A stretch of DNA of 64,000 bases from assembly GCF_025998815.1 (NCBI RefSeq), contig NZ_AP026678.1, positions 372,001 through 436,000 of the forward strand. The letters are read 5' to 3'. The DNA comes from Ignavibacterium sp. (GTDB taxonomy: Bacteria; Bacteroidota; Ignavibacteria; Ignavibacteriales; Ignavibacteriaceae). The notes beneath the pieces were generated by a model, which was not told where the DNA came from, searched no databases, and was given only the letters and a program-made list of their open reading frames with translations. Positions 44,762-53,634 of this stretch are shown piece by piece; position 1 is the stretch's first letter, and each line of letters begins with the position of its first letter. The translations under genes and the position numbers were made by a program.

Positions 44762-47164
44762 ATGAAAATATCTCTCAACTGGTTAAAAGAATATATTGAT
44801 CTCAGCAATCTCTCAACTGACGAAATAGTAGATAAGCTCACTATGTCCGGACTTGAAGTAGAAGATGTTGTAGATGAAAATCAGCTTTACAAAAATTTTA
44901 TTGTTGCAGAAGTTAAATCAGTTGCAAAACATCCTAATGCTGATAAGCTAAGTGTTTGCGAAGTTTTTGATGGGAAAGAAAGTCTTCAGGTAATTTGTGG
45001 AGCACCAAATGTTGCTGCGGGACAAAAAGTTGTCTTCGCACCAATAGGAACAGTAATTCCAAACGGAAATTTTCAGATTAAAAAAGCAAAGATTCGTGGT
45101 GTAGAATCAAATGGAATGATATGTGCCGAAGACGAACTTATGCTGAGCGATGATCATTCCGGCATTATGGTATTAAATGAAAATCTTGAAGCAGGGAAGC
45201 CAATCACTGAAGCACTGAATCTTAATGATGTAATCTTTGAAATTGCTGTTACACCAAACAGACCTGATGCTCTTTCACATATTGGTGTGGCAAGAGATTT
45301 ATCAGCTATATTCAACCGCGAGCTTCGAATTCCTGAAATAAATCTTAAAGAATCAAAAAAGATAGCGAGTGAAATTGCTTCAGTTGAAATTGTTGACACA
45401 ACTAACTGTCCTCGATATTCAGCCAAAGTAGTACTTAATGTTGAAGTTAAAGAATCACCCGAATGGCTAAAGAACAAATTAACCAAAATTGGTTTAAGAC
45501 CAATCAATAATATTGTTGATGTAACGAATTTTATTCTTCACGAAATTGGTCAACCTCTGCATGCTTTTGATCTTGATCTTCTCGAAGGAAAAAAAATTAT
45601 CGTTAAGAGCACAACTGAAGAAAAAGAATTTATAACTCTTGATTCAAAAGTCAGAAAACTTCCCAAAGGAACTTTGATGATTTGTGATGCGAAAAGGGAA
45701 GTTGCAGTTGCCGGAGTGATGGGCGGAGAAAACAGTGAGATAAATTCTTCGACAAAAAATATTTTAATTGAAAGTGCTTACTTCAATCCTTCAAGCATAC
45801 GCAAAACATCAAAAGCACTTCAATTGAGTACCGATTCTTCATATCGTTTTGAAAGAGGAACTGATCCAAGCATAACTAAATATGCTGCAGAAAGAGCTGC
45901 TCAACTTATAGCAGAAATTTCAGGCGGTGAAGTTGCTGAAGGAATTATTGATGTTTATCCGAAATTAATTGAACGGAAAGAAATTACTTTACGATATCAG
46001 CGGGTTACTAAAATTCTTGGTTATGAAATTTCAAAAGAAAAAATCCATCAGATACTTCACGGACTTGGTATTGCACTTAAAGATTTAGATGAAAATTCAT
46101 TGCTTGCTTCAATACCAACTTTTCGTCCTGACATTGAAAGAGAAATTGATCTGATAGAAGAAATTGCCCGCATAAACGGATATGATAACATCCCGGTTGT
46201 TTCCAAAATAAGTATTACTCTTGAGCAAAAAGTTGATCAGCAAAAGTTTGAAGATGATGTAAGGAATATCATTTCGTCATTAGGATTTTATGAAATGATA
46301 AACAATCCACTTGAATCAGAATTGGAAGCAAAGTTAACGGGTAATCAAATTACATTGGCTAATCCACAAAGTGTTGAGATGAGCTGCCTTAGAACATCAT
46401 TATTGGCTGGTGCACTAAATTCAGTTAAAAGAAATCTGAACTTTGGAATCAGAGATATGATGCTGTTTGAAATTGGAAATGTATTCAATAAGAAAATAGA
46501 TTCAGCTATAGTATCCTTTGATGATATTTCTGAAAAGCAAAATCTTATATTGGTTTTATCCGGAAAAGAGGAAGAAAAATCCTGGAACACTCAGGAAAAG
46601 TTTTTTGATTTTTATTCCCTAAAAGGATTAGTCAATTCCTTTACTCGCAAAATTTCGCTTGACAATCAGCTAACTGATTTTTATTATTCGAGTGAGAATG
46701 AAATATATAGTTTTTATCAGACCAAAAACTTCAATAACAATGTTGTTGGAGTTGGTGGCAAAGTAAAAAAAGATGTTCTTAATAAGTTTGATGTCAATCA
46801 GGATGTTTTTGTTTTTGAGTTCGATTTAACTGCTATTAAACAGATTAAACCTGAAATTAAAAAGTATGTTGAACCTCCAAAGTTTCCGAAGATTATCAGA
46901 GACTTTGCATTTGTGTTCGATAAATCGGTTCAGTATCTGGATGTTAAAAATTTCATACTTGAAAAAGCATCTAATCTTTTGAAAAATGTTGAGCTGTTTG
47001 ACATATTTGAAAGTGAAAGTTTGGGAAGTAACAAAAAAAGTATGGCATTTACGCTTGAGTTCTTTGATGAATCAAGGACTTTGACGGAAGATGAAGTTGA
47101 GAAAGATTTTAATTATCTTATAGCAGAAATTTCTAAAAAATTTAACGCAAAGCTAAGAGGATAG
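44762..47164 (+). CDS. pheT: Phenylalanine--tRNA ligase beta subunit
   Basis: 800 residues. The N-terminal tRNA-binding domain has FIVAEVKSVAKHPNADKLSV and VICGAPNVAAGQKVVFA. The B3/B4 editing domain has NIVDVTNFILHEIGQPLHAF and AGVMGGENSEI. The B5 domain begins near RKEITLRYQRVTKILGYEI, and the C-terminal anticodon-binding FDX-ACB domain has PPKFPKIIRDFAFVFDKS. Full length and undamaged. Confidence 0.97.
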   Translation: MKISLNWLKEYIDLSNLSTDEIVDKLTMSGLEVEDVVDENQLYKNFIVAEVKSVAKHPNADKLSVCEVFDGKESLQVICGAPNVAAGQKVVFAPIGTVIPNGNFQIKKAKIRGVESNGMICAEDELMLSDDHSGIMVLNENLEAGKPITEALNLNDVIFEIAVTPNRPDALSHIGVARDLSAIFNRELRIPEINLKESKKIASEIASVEIVDTTNCPRYSAKVVLNVEVKESPEWLKNKLTKIGLRPINNIVDVTNFILHEIGQPLHAFDLDLLEGKKIIVKSTTEEKEFITLDSKVRKLPKGTLMICDAKREVAVAGVMGGENSEINSSTKNILIESAYFNPSSIRKTSKALQLSTDSSYRFERGTDPSITKYAAERAAQLIAEISGGEVAEGIIDVYPKLIERKEITLRYQRVTKILGYEISKEKIHQILHGLGIALKDLDENSLLASIPTFRPDIEREIDLIEEIARINGYDNIPVVSKISITLEQKVDQQKFEDDVRNIISSLGFYEMINNPLESELEAKLTGNQITLANPQSVEMSCLRTSLLAGALNSVKRNLNFGIRDMMLFEIGNVFNKKIDSAIVSFDDISEKQNLILVLSGKEEEKSWNTQEKFFDFYSLKGLVNSFTRKISLDNQLTDFYYSSENEIYSFYQTKNFNNNVVGVGGKVKKDVLNKFDVNQDVFVFEFDLTAIKQIKPEIKKYVEPPKFPKIIRDFAFVFDKSVQYLDVKNFILEKASNLLKNVELFDIFESESLGSNKKSMAFTLEFFDESRTLTEDEVEKDFNYLIAEISKKFNAKLRG

Positions 47165-47167
47165 TAA

Positions 47168-47479
47168 TTGTTCGATTTCACTAAATATGATGCACTGATT
47201 CAGGATTTAACTTTAATTGAATCCGAAATTGCAGCCATTGTTGAAAAACTTAGAGTTTCAACTGAAAGAGAGCAAGAGCTGGAAATTCAATTAGCTAAAG
47301 CCAGACAGGAAAATGCAGTTCTTCTGAAGAGAATTAATGAATTGGAACATCAGTTAGAAAATTCGCAAATCAAATCAGAGAACGAGTATTTTGGTTCGCT
47401 CAATACAAAAGAAAAAGAAGTTTTAAAACAAAAAATTCAAAATTTAATAACAAGAATAGAATATCATTTAAGTTCTTAG
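47168..47479 (+). CDS. Small coiled-coil protein, ZapB-like
   Basis: 103 residues starting with TTG, three bases after pheT. Most of residues 10-85 is heptad-like: EIAAIVEKLRVSTEREQELE then LAKARQENAVLLKRINELEH. No enzyme motif. A coiled-coil protein directly upstream of zapA suggests a Z-ring associated factor like ZapB. ZapB itself is too variable for sequence proof, so the name is contextual. Confidence 0.7.
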   Translation: MFDFTKYDALIQDLTLIESEIAAIVEKLRVSTEREQELEIQLAKARQENAVLLKRINELEHQLENSQIKSENEYFGSLNTKEKEVLKQKIQNLITRIEYHLSS

Positions 47480-47510
47480 TACAATTTGTGTTTGATGGTA
47501 AGGACATTTA

Positions 47511-47807
47511 ATGAACGAAAAAAAGAAGCTGAAAATAAAAATCTTCGATAAAGAATATTCTCTGCTGGTTGAAAATGAAGAGATTGCAAAGGAACTGGCA
47601 ATCTATGTGAATAAAGTAATGGAAGAGACAAAAGAAGAGCTACCGGATCAACCGGCTCAAACTATTGCAATTATTGCATGTTTGAACATAGCATACGATT
47701 TATTTCTTGAGAAAAATAAAAACAGAGAATTCCTTATTCAGGCATCTGATAAGGTTAAAAGAATTAAGCTTCTTGTCAAACAAACCGAAATGTCCGATCC
47801 ATCATAA
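47511..47807 (+). CDS. zapA: Cell division protein ZapA
   Basis: 98 residues. The N-terminal KLKIKIFDKEYSLLVENEEI gives the ZapA globular domain, and ALNIAYDLF-type sequence (IACLNIAYDLFLEKNKN) leads to the coiled-coil C-terminus. ZapA binds FtsZ and crosslinks Z-ring filaments. It is followed at once by 6S RNA, an order also found in E. coli. Confidence 0.88.
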   Translation: MNEKKKLKIKIFDKEYSLLVENEEIAKELAIYVNKVMEETKEELPDQPAQTIAIIACLNIAYDLFLEKNKNREFLIQASDKVKRIKLLVKQTEMSDPS

Positions 47808-47810
47808 GGT

Positions 47811-48018
47811 TTTCCGCACTGCCGCTTACATAAATGGAAAACTAACAGTAAGACTAATTGGGAATGTGGACTTCGGCGTGTATTACAGGCCTCGTTCCGA
47901 CTCGTTCGGAAATTGCATTTCGATGCAGCAGTGGAAGTAAAAAGCGTTCGAGCACATACCCACCGTGGTAATTAGGGTTTTCCCTATTTATCCGTCGGCA
48001 GTTGCGGACTTATTTTTT
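47811..48018 (+). ncRNA. ssrS: 6S RNA
   Basis: A gene-free stretch between zapA and rny. The closing stem pairs TCCGCACTGCCG (47813-47824) with CGGCAG-T-TGCGGA (47996-48008, one bulged T), ending in TATTTTTT. The interior holds GGACTTCGGCGTG, GGCCTCGTTCCGACTCGTTCGG, and AGCACATACCCACCGTGGT, compatible with a long hairpin and a central bubble. 6S RNA mimics an open promoter and binds RNA polymerase. Assignment rests on stem, position and length (about 200 nt). Confidence 0.85.
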
Positions 48019-48040
48019 AACTTATGATGTCGGAGGAAAT

Positions 48041-49603
48041 ATGGACCTGATTATACTGATTCCAATGATTGCGGTTCTGCTCGCTTTGTTCTTTTACCTC
48101 GGCTGGTGGTTTAATTCTAAAACTGGTAAAAAAAGCATTGTATCTGCCGAAGCAAGAGCTGAACAAATCATACAGGATGCTCAAAAAGAAGCTAACAACA
48201 TTAAAAGAGAAAAACTTCTCGAAGTAAAAGATGAATGGTATAAAAAGAAAGTTGAATTTGATAACGAAGTAAATCAGAAAAAGCAGAAGCTTGCAAATTT
48301 AGAAAAGCAACTTCTTGCTCGTGAAGAAAACAGCGAAAAAAGATACGACCTCATCATTCAGAAGGAACGCGAAGTCAGAAAGCTTGAGAAAGAACTTGCT
48401 GACTTAAAACTCTCTCTCGATAAGCGTTCCGAAGAAATCAAAAGACTTGAACAGGAACAAAACGAAAGACTTGAGAAAATTTCAGGGCTTACCTCAGAAG
48501 AAGCAAAGAAAATTCTCATCAATAATATGATTGATGAAGCAAAAGCTGATGCTGCTCAAATAATTAAAGAGATTTATGACAAAGCAAAAGCTGATGCTAA
48601 AAAGGAAGCTCAGAAAATTATTGTTCAGGCAATTCAAAGAACTGCTGCCGATCATTCAATTGAATCTACTGTTTCTGTAGTTCAGATTCAGAATGATGAA
48701 ATGAAAGGAAGAATTATCGGAAAAGAAGGAAGAAACATTCGTGCTTTTGAAGCTGTTACCGGAGTTGATGTAATTGTGGATGATACACCGGAAGCAGTGA
48801 TACTTTCTTCATTCGATCAATTCAGAAGAGAAATCGCAAGAGTTTCACTCGAAAGATTAATTGCAGATGGAAGAATACATCCTGCAAGAATTGAAGAAGT
48901 TGTTCAAAAAACTACTCAGGACCTTGAAGAAGAAATCCTTCGTGAAGGAGAAAATACTCTGCTTCAGCTTGGATTGCATAATATGCATCCTGAGCTTGTT
49001 AAACACATAGGTAAAATGAAATATCGTTCGAGCTACGGACAAAATCTTCTTCAACACAGTATAGAAGTAGCTTATCTCACAGGCATTATGGCAGCTGAAT
49101 TAGGACTTGATCCGGTGCTTGCAAAACGAGCCGGATTACTTCACGATGTCGGCAAAACAGTTGATAAAAGTATCGAAGGTCCTCACGCACTTATTGGATA
49201 TGATCTTACCAAAAAGTATAAAGAACATCCGATTGTTGTTAATGCTGTTGGTTCACACCACGAAGATATTGAAATGGAACATCCGATTGCAGCATTAGTT
49301 CAATCAGCAGATGCAATAAGTGGTGCACGCCCCGGTGCAAGAAGAGAACCACTTGAAAGTTATGTTAAAAGATTGGAGAATCTTGAAACGCTTGCTCGTT
49401 CATTTGAAGGTGTCGCTAAAACTTATGCGATTCAGGCAGGAAGGGAAATTCGTGTGGTAGTTGAAAATGATAAAGTTGATGATGTGGTTGCTGACAGACT
49501 TGCGCGGGAAATAGCTCAAAAGATTGAAGAAGAAATGGAATATCCTGGTCAGATAAAAGTTACTGTGATAAGAGAAGTAAGAAAAATCGCAATAGCAAAA
49601 TAA
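48041..49603 (+). CDS. rny: Ribonuclease Y
   Basis: 520 residues from ATG 48041, preceded by GGAGG at 48032. An earlier TTG at 48002 lies inside the 6S RNA stem and is rejected. N-terminal membrane helix (LIILIPMIAVLLALFFYLGW), a long coiled coil (residues ~35-185), KH domain (MKGRIIGKEGRNIRAFEAVT) and HD domain (LLHDVGKTVDK). It cuts mRNA endonucleolytically at the membrane. Terminator follows. Confidence 0.97.
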   Translation: MDLIILIPMIAVLLALFFYLGWWFNSKTGKKSIVSAEARAEQIIQDAQKEANNIKREKLLEVKDEWYKKKVEFDNEVNQKKQKLANLEKQLLAREENSEKRYDLIIQKEREVRKLEKELADLKLSLDKRSEEIKRLEQEQNERLEKISGLTSEEAKKILINNMIDEAKADAAQIIKEIYDKAKADAKKEAQKIIVQAIQRTAADHSIESTVSVVQIQNDEMKGRIIGKEGRNIRAFEAVTGVDVIVDDTPEAVILSSFDQFRREIARVSLERLIADGRIHPARIEEVVQKTTQDLEEEILREGENTLLQLGLHNMHPELVKHIGKMKYRSSYGQNLLQHSIEVAYLTGIMAAELGLDPVLAKRAGLLHDVGKTVDKSIEGPHALIGYDLTKKYKEHPIVVNAVGSHHEDIEMEHPIAALVQSADAISGARPGARREPLESYVKRLENLETLARSFEGVAKTYAIQAGREIRVVVENDKVDDVVADRLAREIAQKIEEEMEYPGQIKVTVIREVRKIAIAK

Positions 49604-49615
49604 TTTATTTTTCGG

Positions 49616-49645
49616 AAGCTGCTCTTAATTATGGGCAGCTTTTTA
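49616..49645 (+). terminator. Rho-independent terminator of rny
   Basis: AAGCTGC (49616-49622) pairs with GCAGCTT (49635-49641), then Ts. It sits just upstream of the coaE start. Confidence 0.8.
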
Positions 49646-49648
49646 TTT

Positions 49649-50248
49649 ATGAATAAAAAAATTTCAGTTGGAATAACAGGCAGCATCGGTTCTGGCAAAT
49701 CTGAATTTACAAGATTAGCAGAGCAATACGGATTTCCGGTAATAAAAGCTGATGATCTATCAAAAGAAATTCTTGCAAAAAATCCTGAAGTAAAAAAACA
49801 GGTTATTAAAAGATTTGGCAGTGAAGCTTACCTCAATAATCAACCAAATAAGAAATATCTGGCACAAATAGTTTTCAGTAATCCAATTAAGCTCCGCGAA
49901 CTTGAGAGAATACTCCATCCTTTAGTTATAAAAGAAATTGAAAAACAGAAAAAAGAAATCTTCAAGAAACATAACATTCTATTTGTTGAGTCTGCTTTAA
50001 TCTATGAAGCTGATCTTGAGAAACTTTTTGATTTTGTAGTATTGATAACAGCACATCGTGATATAAGATTGAAGAGAAAATTAGCTCAGGGAATGACTGA
50101 AGACGATTTTATAAAACGGGAAATGAATCAGATTCCTGACGAAGAAAAAAGAAAAAGAGCAGATTTTATTTTTCTTAATGATGGTTCACTTGATGAACTA
50201 AAAACCAGGTTTAATTTGTTGCTTACCTTATTATCAGTTAAAAATTGA
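49649..50248 (+). CDS. coaE: Dephospho-CoA kinase
   Basis: 199 residues starting MNKKISVGITGSIGSGKSEF, with the P-loop GSIGSGKS. The start at 49631 would put the N-terminus inside the rny terminator stem. KADDLSKEILAKNP and HPLVIKEIEKQK are typical later motifs. It phosphorylates dephospho-CoA in the last CoA step. Confidence 0.93.
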   Translation: MNKKISVGITGSIGSGKSEFTRLAEQYGFPVIKADDLSKEILAKNPEVKKQVIKRFGSEAYLNNQPNKKYLAQIVFSNPIKLRELERILHPLVIKEIEKQKKEIFKKHNILFVESALIYEADLEKLFDFVVLITAHRDIRLKRKLAQGMTEDDFIKREMNQIPDEEKRKRADFIFLNDGSLDELKTRFNLLLTLLSVKN

Positions 50249-50277
50249 ATCAATCATCACACATCGTTAAAATAATT

Positions 50278-50308
50278 TTTATCGGTAATAACATCTTACT
50301 TAAATTTG
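50278..50308 (+). promoter_or_regulatory. Possible Bacteroidota-type promoter of proline dehydrogenase
   Basis: TAAATTTG at 50301-50308 with TTT at the 20-base distance. The gene starts 25 bases further. Confidence 0.5.
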
Positions 50309-50333
50309 AAGCATAAATTTTCAGGAGTTTGCT

Positions 50334-51239
50334 GTGAATATCCTCAATCAACTCATCGTAAGCATCGTTCAGATGATGCCCCAAAATATCGTAGGCTTCT
50401 TTTCCAGAAAATACATTGCAGGTGAAACTTTAGAAGACGGAATTAATGTAGTTAAACAGCTTAATGCAAAAGGCATTTATGCAACAATGGATGTTCTTGG
50501 TGAAGCTGTTAAGAATCAGGAAGAATCAATTGATGCAAAAAATAAAGCAATGGAAGTTTTGGATGCCATTGAAAAACATAAATTGATGGCAAATCTTTCA
50601 ATCAAACCAACACAAATGGGATTACTGATTGATGAAGAATTCGCATACCAACAAATACTTGAACTTGTAAAACGGGCGCACGAAATAAACAATTTTGTTC
50701 GCATTGATATGGAAGATTCTTCTACTACCGATATGACAATTAATTTATACAAACGAATTTATCAGCAATATAAGAATGTTGGTGTTGTAATTCAGGCATA
50801 TCTAAAAAGATCTTTTGATGATGTAATTGTTTTAAATAAACTGGGAACTAATTACAGGTTATGCAAAGGTATTTATGTTGAACCTGCTTCCATTGCAATA
50901 AAAGATCGTCAGGCAATCAGAGAAAACTATCTTAAAATTCTTAAACAAATGTTTATCGACGGTAATTATGTTGGAATTGCAACACACGATAAATATCTTA
51001 TTGATGAAGCATATAAAATGATTCGCGAGATGAATATACCAAAAGATAAATTTGAATTTCAGATGTTACTTGGTGTCAGAGAAGACTTGCGTGACAAAAT
51101 AAACAACGATGGTTATAAAATTCGTATCTATGTTCCATTTGGAAAAGATTGGTACGCATACTCAGTAAGAAGATTAAAAGAAAACCCTAGCATTGCAGGG
51201 CATATTGTTAAAAGTTTTTTAACATTTGGTAAGAGATGA
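50334..51239 (+). CDS. Proline dehydrogenase
   Basis: 301 residues from GTG 50334, with AGGAG at 50322-50326. A TIM-barrel flavoenzyme of the PutA catalytic family: VKQLNAKGIYATMDVLGEAV, FVRIDMEDSSTTDMTINLYK, LCKGIYVEPASIAI, FVGIATHDKYL-like GNYVGIATHDKYL, and EFQMLLGVREDLRDK. It oxidises proline to pyrroline-5-carboxylate. It is monofunctional; no P5C dehydrogenase is fused. Overlaps tsaD by four bases (ATGA). Confidence 0.9.
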   Translation: MNILNQLIVSIVQMMPQNIVGFFSRKYIAGETLEDGINVVKQLNAKGIYATMDVLGEAVKNQEESIDAKNKAMEVLDAIEKHKLMANLSIKPTQMGLLIDEEFAYQQILELVKRAHEINNFVRIDMEDSSTTDMTINLYKRIYQQYKNVGVVIQAYLKRSFDDVIVLNKLGTNYRLCKGIYVEPASIAIKDRQAIRENYLKILKQMFIDGNYVGIATHDKYLIDEAYKMIREMNIPKDKFEFQMLLGVREDLRDKINNDGYKIRIYVPFGKDWYAYSVRRLKENPSIAGHIVKSFLTFGKR

Positions 51240-52252
51240 TTGTATTAGGAATTGAAACTTCTTGCGATGAAACATCTGTAGCTGTAATTAAAGATAATCT
51301 GCTAACTGCAAATTTGATTTCCTCTCAGCATTTTCATAAGAATTATGGAGGTGTAGTTCCTGAACTATCAAGCAGAGCACATCTTCAGATTGTTAATCCA
51401 CTCGTCAAATCTGCTCTGGAAAAATCTGCTATAAAATTGGAAGATGTTGATTTAATCTCTGCTACAGCTGGTCCTGGTTTAATCGGTGCTTTGCTGGTTG
51501 GTCTTACTTATGCAAAAGGACTTTCGCTAAGTCTGAATAAAAAGTTCGTTGCAGTTAATCATATTGAAGGGCATATCTTTTCCGGTTTTTTGATGGAAGA
51601 GAAACCGGAATTTCCTTTTCTCGCACTTGTTGTTTCGGGTGGGCATACTCTACTTCTGCTTGTAAAAAGTTTCACTGAAATTTATAAACTTGGTTCCACA
51701 GTTGATGATGCTGCTGGTGAAGCTTTCGATAAAGTTTCGAAGTTGCTTGGTCTTGGTTATCCTGGTGGACCAAAAATTCAGAAAGCAGCAGAGCAGGGAG
51801 ATGAAAACAGAATTAATTTTCCAATTGCAGAATTGAAAGATCCTTATAACTTTTCTTTCAGTGGTTTGAAAACTGCAGTGCTGAGATATGTTCAACAGCA
51901 AGGTGGAATTCAACATCTGGATGAGCAACATATCAAAGATATTGCTGCATCATTTCAATTATCAGTAGTGAAAGCACTTATACAAAAATTGAAAAAAGCT
52001 ATCATTAATTTTGATGTGAAATCTGTTTCAATTGTCGGTGGAGTTGCAGCAAATTCTTTACTAAAAGAAAAAGCAATTGAAATTGCTTCTGCTCATAATA
52101 AAAAGCTTGTCATTCCAAGACTTGAATTCTGTGGTGATAATGCTGCTATGATTGCTTTTCGTGCCAGAACTTTATTTGAAAACGGTGTTACACATAAACT
52201 TGATTACAAACCTTATCCGGCATTGGATGAGAATTCATTCCTTTCATTATAA
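51236..52252 (+). CDS. tsaD: tRNA N6-threonylcarbamoyladenosine transferase TsaD
   Basis: 338 residues. GIETSCDETSVAVI at the start, then the metal-binding AVNHIEGHIFSGFL, FPFLALVVSGGHTLLL, VDDAAGEAFDKVSKLLGL, YPGGPKIQ and SIVGGVAANSLL. It transfers the threonylcarbamoyl group to A37 of ANN-decoding tRNAs. Overlap with the proline dehydrogenase gene suggests coupling. Confidence 0.97.
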   Translation: MIVLGIETSCDETSVAVIKDNLLTANLISSQHFHKNYGGVVPELSSRAHLQIVNPLVKSALEKSAIKLEDVDLISATAGPGLIGALLVGLTYAKGLSLSLNKKFVAVNHIEGHIFSGFLMEEKPEFPFLALVVSGGHTLLLLVKSFTEIYKLGSTVDDAAGEAFDKVSKLLGLGYPGGPKIQKAAEQGDENRINFPIAELKDPYNFSFSGLKTAVLRYVQQQGGIQHLDEQHIKDIAASFQLSVVKALIQKLKKAIINFDVKSVSIVGGVAANSLLKEKAIEIASAHNKKLVIPRLEFCGDNAAMIAFRARTLFENGVTHKLDYKPYPALDENSFLSL

Positions 52253-52270
52253 AAATAATTTCAGAATATT

Positions 52271-52597
52271 TTGCAAGAAGATAAATCAAAAATAAAGTTT
52301 GATTCGTTATCAGAAGTACAATTGAAAGAAAAGCTTTCTGAATATCGAAAACTCATTGATGAGATTGATGATGAGTTAAGAAAAAATTTATCAGCTCGTG
52401 TAGATTTAATTGAAGCAATTGCTGAAATAAAAAAACATCTTGGTTCATCAACATTCGATGCAAAGAGAGAAGAAGAAATTTTCAATCGTATCTCTGATAA
52501 ACTTGAAGGTAATAAACTACACTACATTCAAAATGTATTTGAAAGAATAATTGACGAATCCCGTTCACTGCAGAGAAAAATTCTCGGGAGAAAATAA
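52271..52597 (+). CDS. Chorismate mutase (AroQ type)
   Basis: 108 residues from TTG 52271. All-helical AroQ features: YRKLIDEIDDELRKNLSARV, LIEAIAEIKKHLG, DAKREEEIFNRISDKLEGNK, and FERIIDESRSLQRKILG at the end, with the Arg and Lys positions expected of the active site. It turns chorismate into prephenate. The short domain is alone, not fused to a dehydratase. Confidence 0.87.
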   Translation: MQEDKSKIKFDSLSEVQLKEKLSEYRKLIDEIDDELRKNLSARVDLIEAIAEIKKHLGSSTFDAKREEEIFNRISDKLEGNKLHYIQNVFERIIDESRSLQRKILGRK

Positions 52598-52605
52598 AAT
52601 TCCTG

Positions 52606-53634
52606 ATGGCAAATAGTAAATCAAAAATATTAACCAGAAATCAATGGCTTTTTGTTTTGTTTATTTTTATTACCCTTGTGCTTTCAGGTTATTATTTGCT
52701 TTACTCGCCAAACAATTATCATCTTGACGAACCACTTGTATTCGAAATAAAAAGTGGAGAATCATTTCAATCTGTAACTGATAGATTAAGTTCACTTGGA
52801 ATTGTTCCGAATAAAACTGTTTTCAGAATTGCAGCTTTTATTTATGGTGCTGAAACTAAAATTAAAGCTGCCAGATTCAGAATCGAGAATGGATTAAGCT
52901 ATCTCGATCTTCTTGATTTATTAATTTATGGACCTGCAGATTATCTTCGTTCAATCAGAGTGAATGATGGTCAAACAATAAAGTGGCTAGCAGGAAAAGT
53001 AAGAAGAGATTTACGGATGGATTCAACAGCTTTTTATCAAAAGGCACACGACAAAGAATTTATTTCTTCGCTTGGATTAAATGTCCCTTCACTCGAAGGA
53101 TATTTATTTTCTAAATCTTATCAGATATATGAGCGCTCTGATCCTGAAGAAGTTCTTAAAATATTTTATGAGGCATTGAAACAATTCTGGACAGATACTC
53201 TTCAGCAGCGTGCGGATAGTATCAAACTATCAATGCATCAGGTTCTCACTTTGGCTTCGATAATAAAGGGCGAAACAAATGAAATTGATGAGATGCCCCG
53301 AATCTCAGGGGTATATCACAACAGATTAAGAAAAGGTATGAAGTTGCAGGCAGATCCAACAGTTCAATATTTAATGAAAAATGGATGGAAAAGATTGACT
53401 TATCAGGATTTAACTATTGATTCGCCATACAACACTTATCGTTACTTTGGACTTCCACCGGCACCAATCAACAATCCCGGTGCAAATGCAATTATGGCTG
53501 CACTTTATCCTGAAAAGCACGATTATTTTTTCTTTGTTGCAGATGGAAAGGGAAGACATAAATTTGCAAAGAACTATTCAGAACATTTGAGGAATGTAAG
53601 AGAATATCGCAAATGGTTAAGTCAGCAAAAATAA
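52606..53634 (+). CDS. mltG: Endolytic murein transglycosylase MltG
   Basis: 342 residues. One membrane helix (LFVLFIFITLVLSGYYLLYS), then the LysM-like and YceG core. SLEGYLFSKSY and the catalytic region LASIIKGETNEIDEMPRISG with the active glutamate, then VYHNRLRKGMKLQADPTVQY. It cuts glycan strands during peptidoglycan growth. Its end overlaps the lipoprotein gene by 22 bases. Confidence 0.95.
   Translation: MANSKSKILTRNQWLFVLFIFITLVLSGYYLLYSPNNYHLDEPLVFEIKSGESFQSVTDRLSSLGIVPNKTVFRIAAFIYGAETKIKAARFRIENGLSYLDLLDLLIYGPADYLRSIRVNDGQTIKWLAGKVRRDLRMDSTAFYQKAHDKEFISSLGLNVPSLEGYLFSKSYQIYERSDPEEVLKIFYEALKQFWTDTLQQRADSIKLSMHQVLTLASIIKGETNEIDEMPRISGVYHNRLRKGMKLQADPTVQYLMKNGWKRLTYQDLTIDSPYNTYRYFGLPPAPINNPGANAIMAALYPEKHDYFFFVADGKGRHKFAKNYSEHLRNVREYRKWLSQQK

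Noticed and set aside
48002-48040. rny start at TTG 48002
   Set aside because: The codon is inside the 6S RNA closing stem; ATG 48041 has a GGAGG site.
49631-49648. coaE start at ATG 49631
   Set aside because: It lies inside the second arm of the rny terminator; ATG 49649 starts the P-loop protein at the family-typical place.
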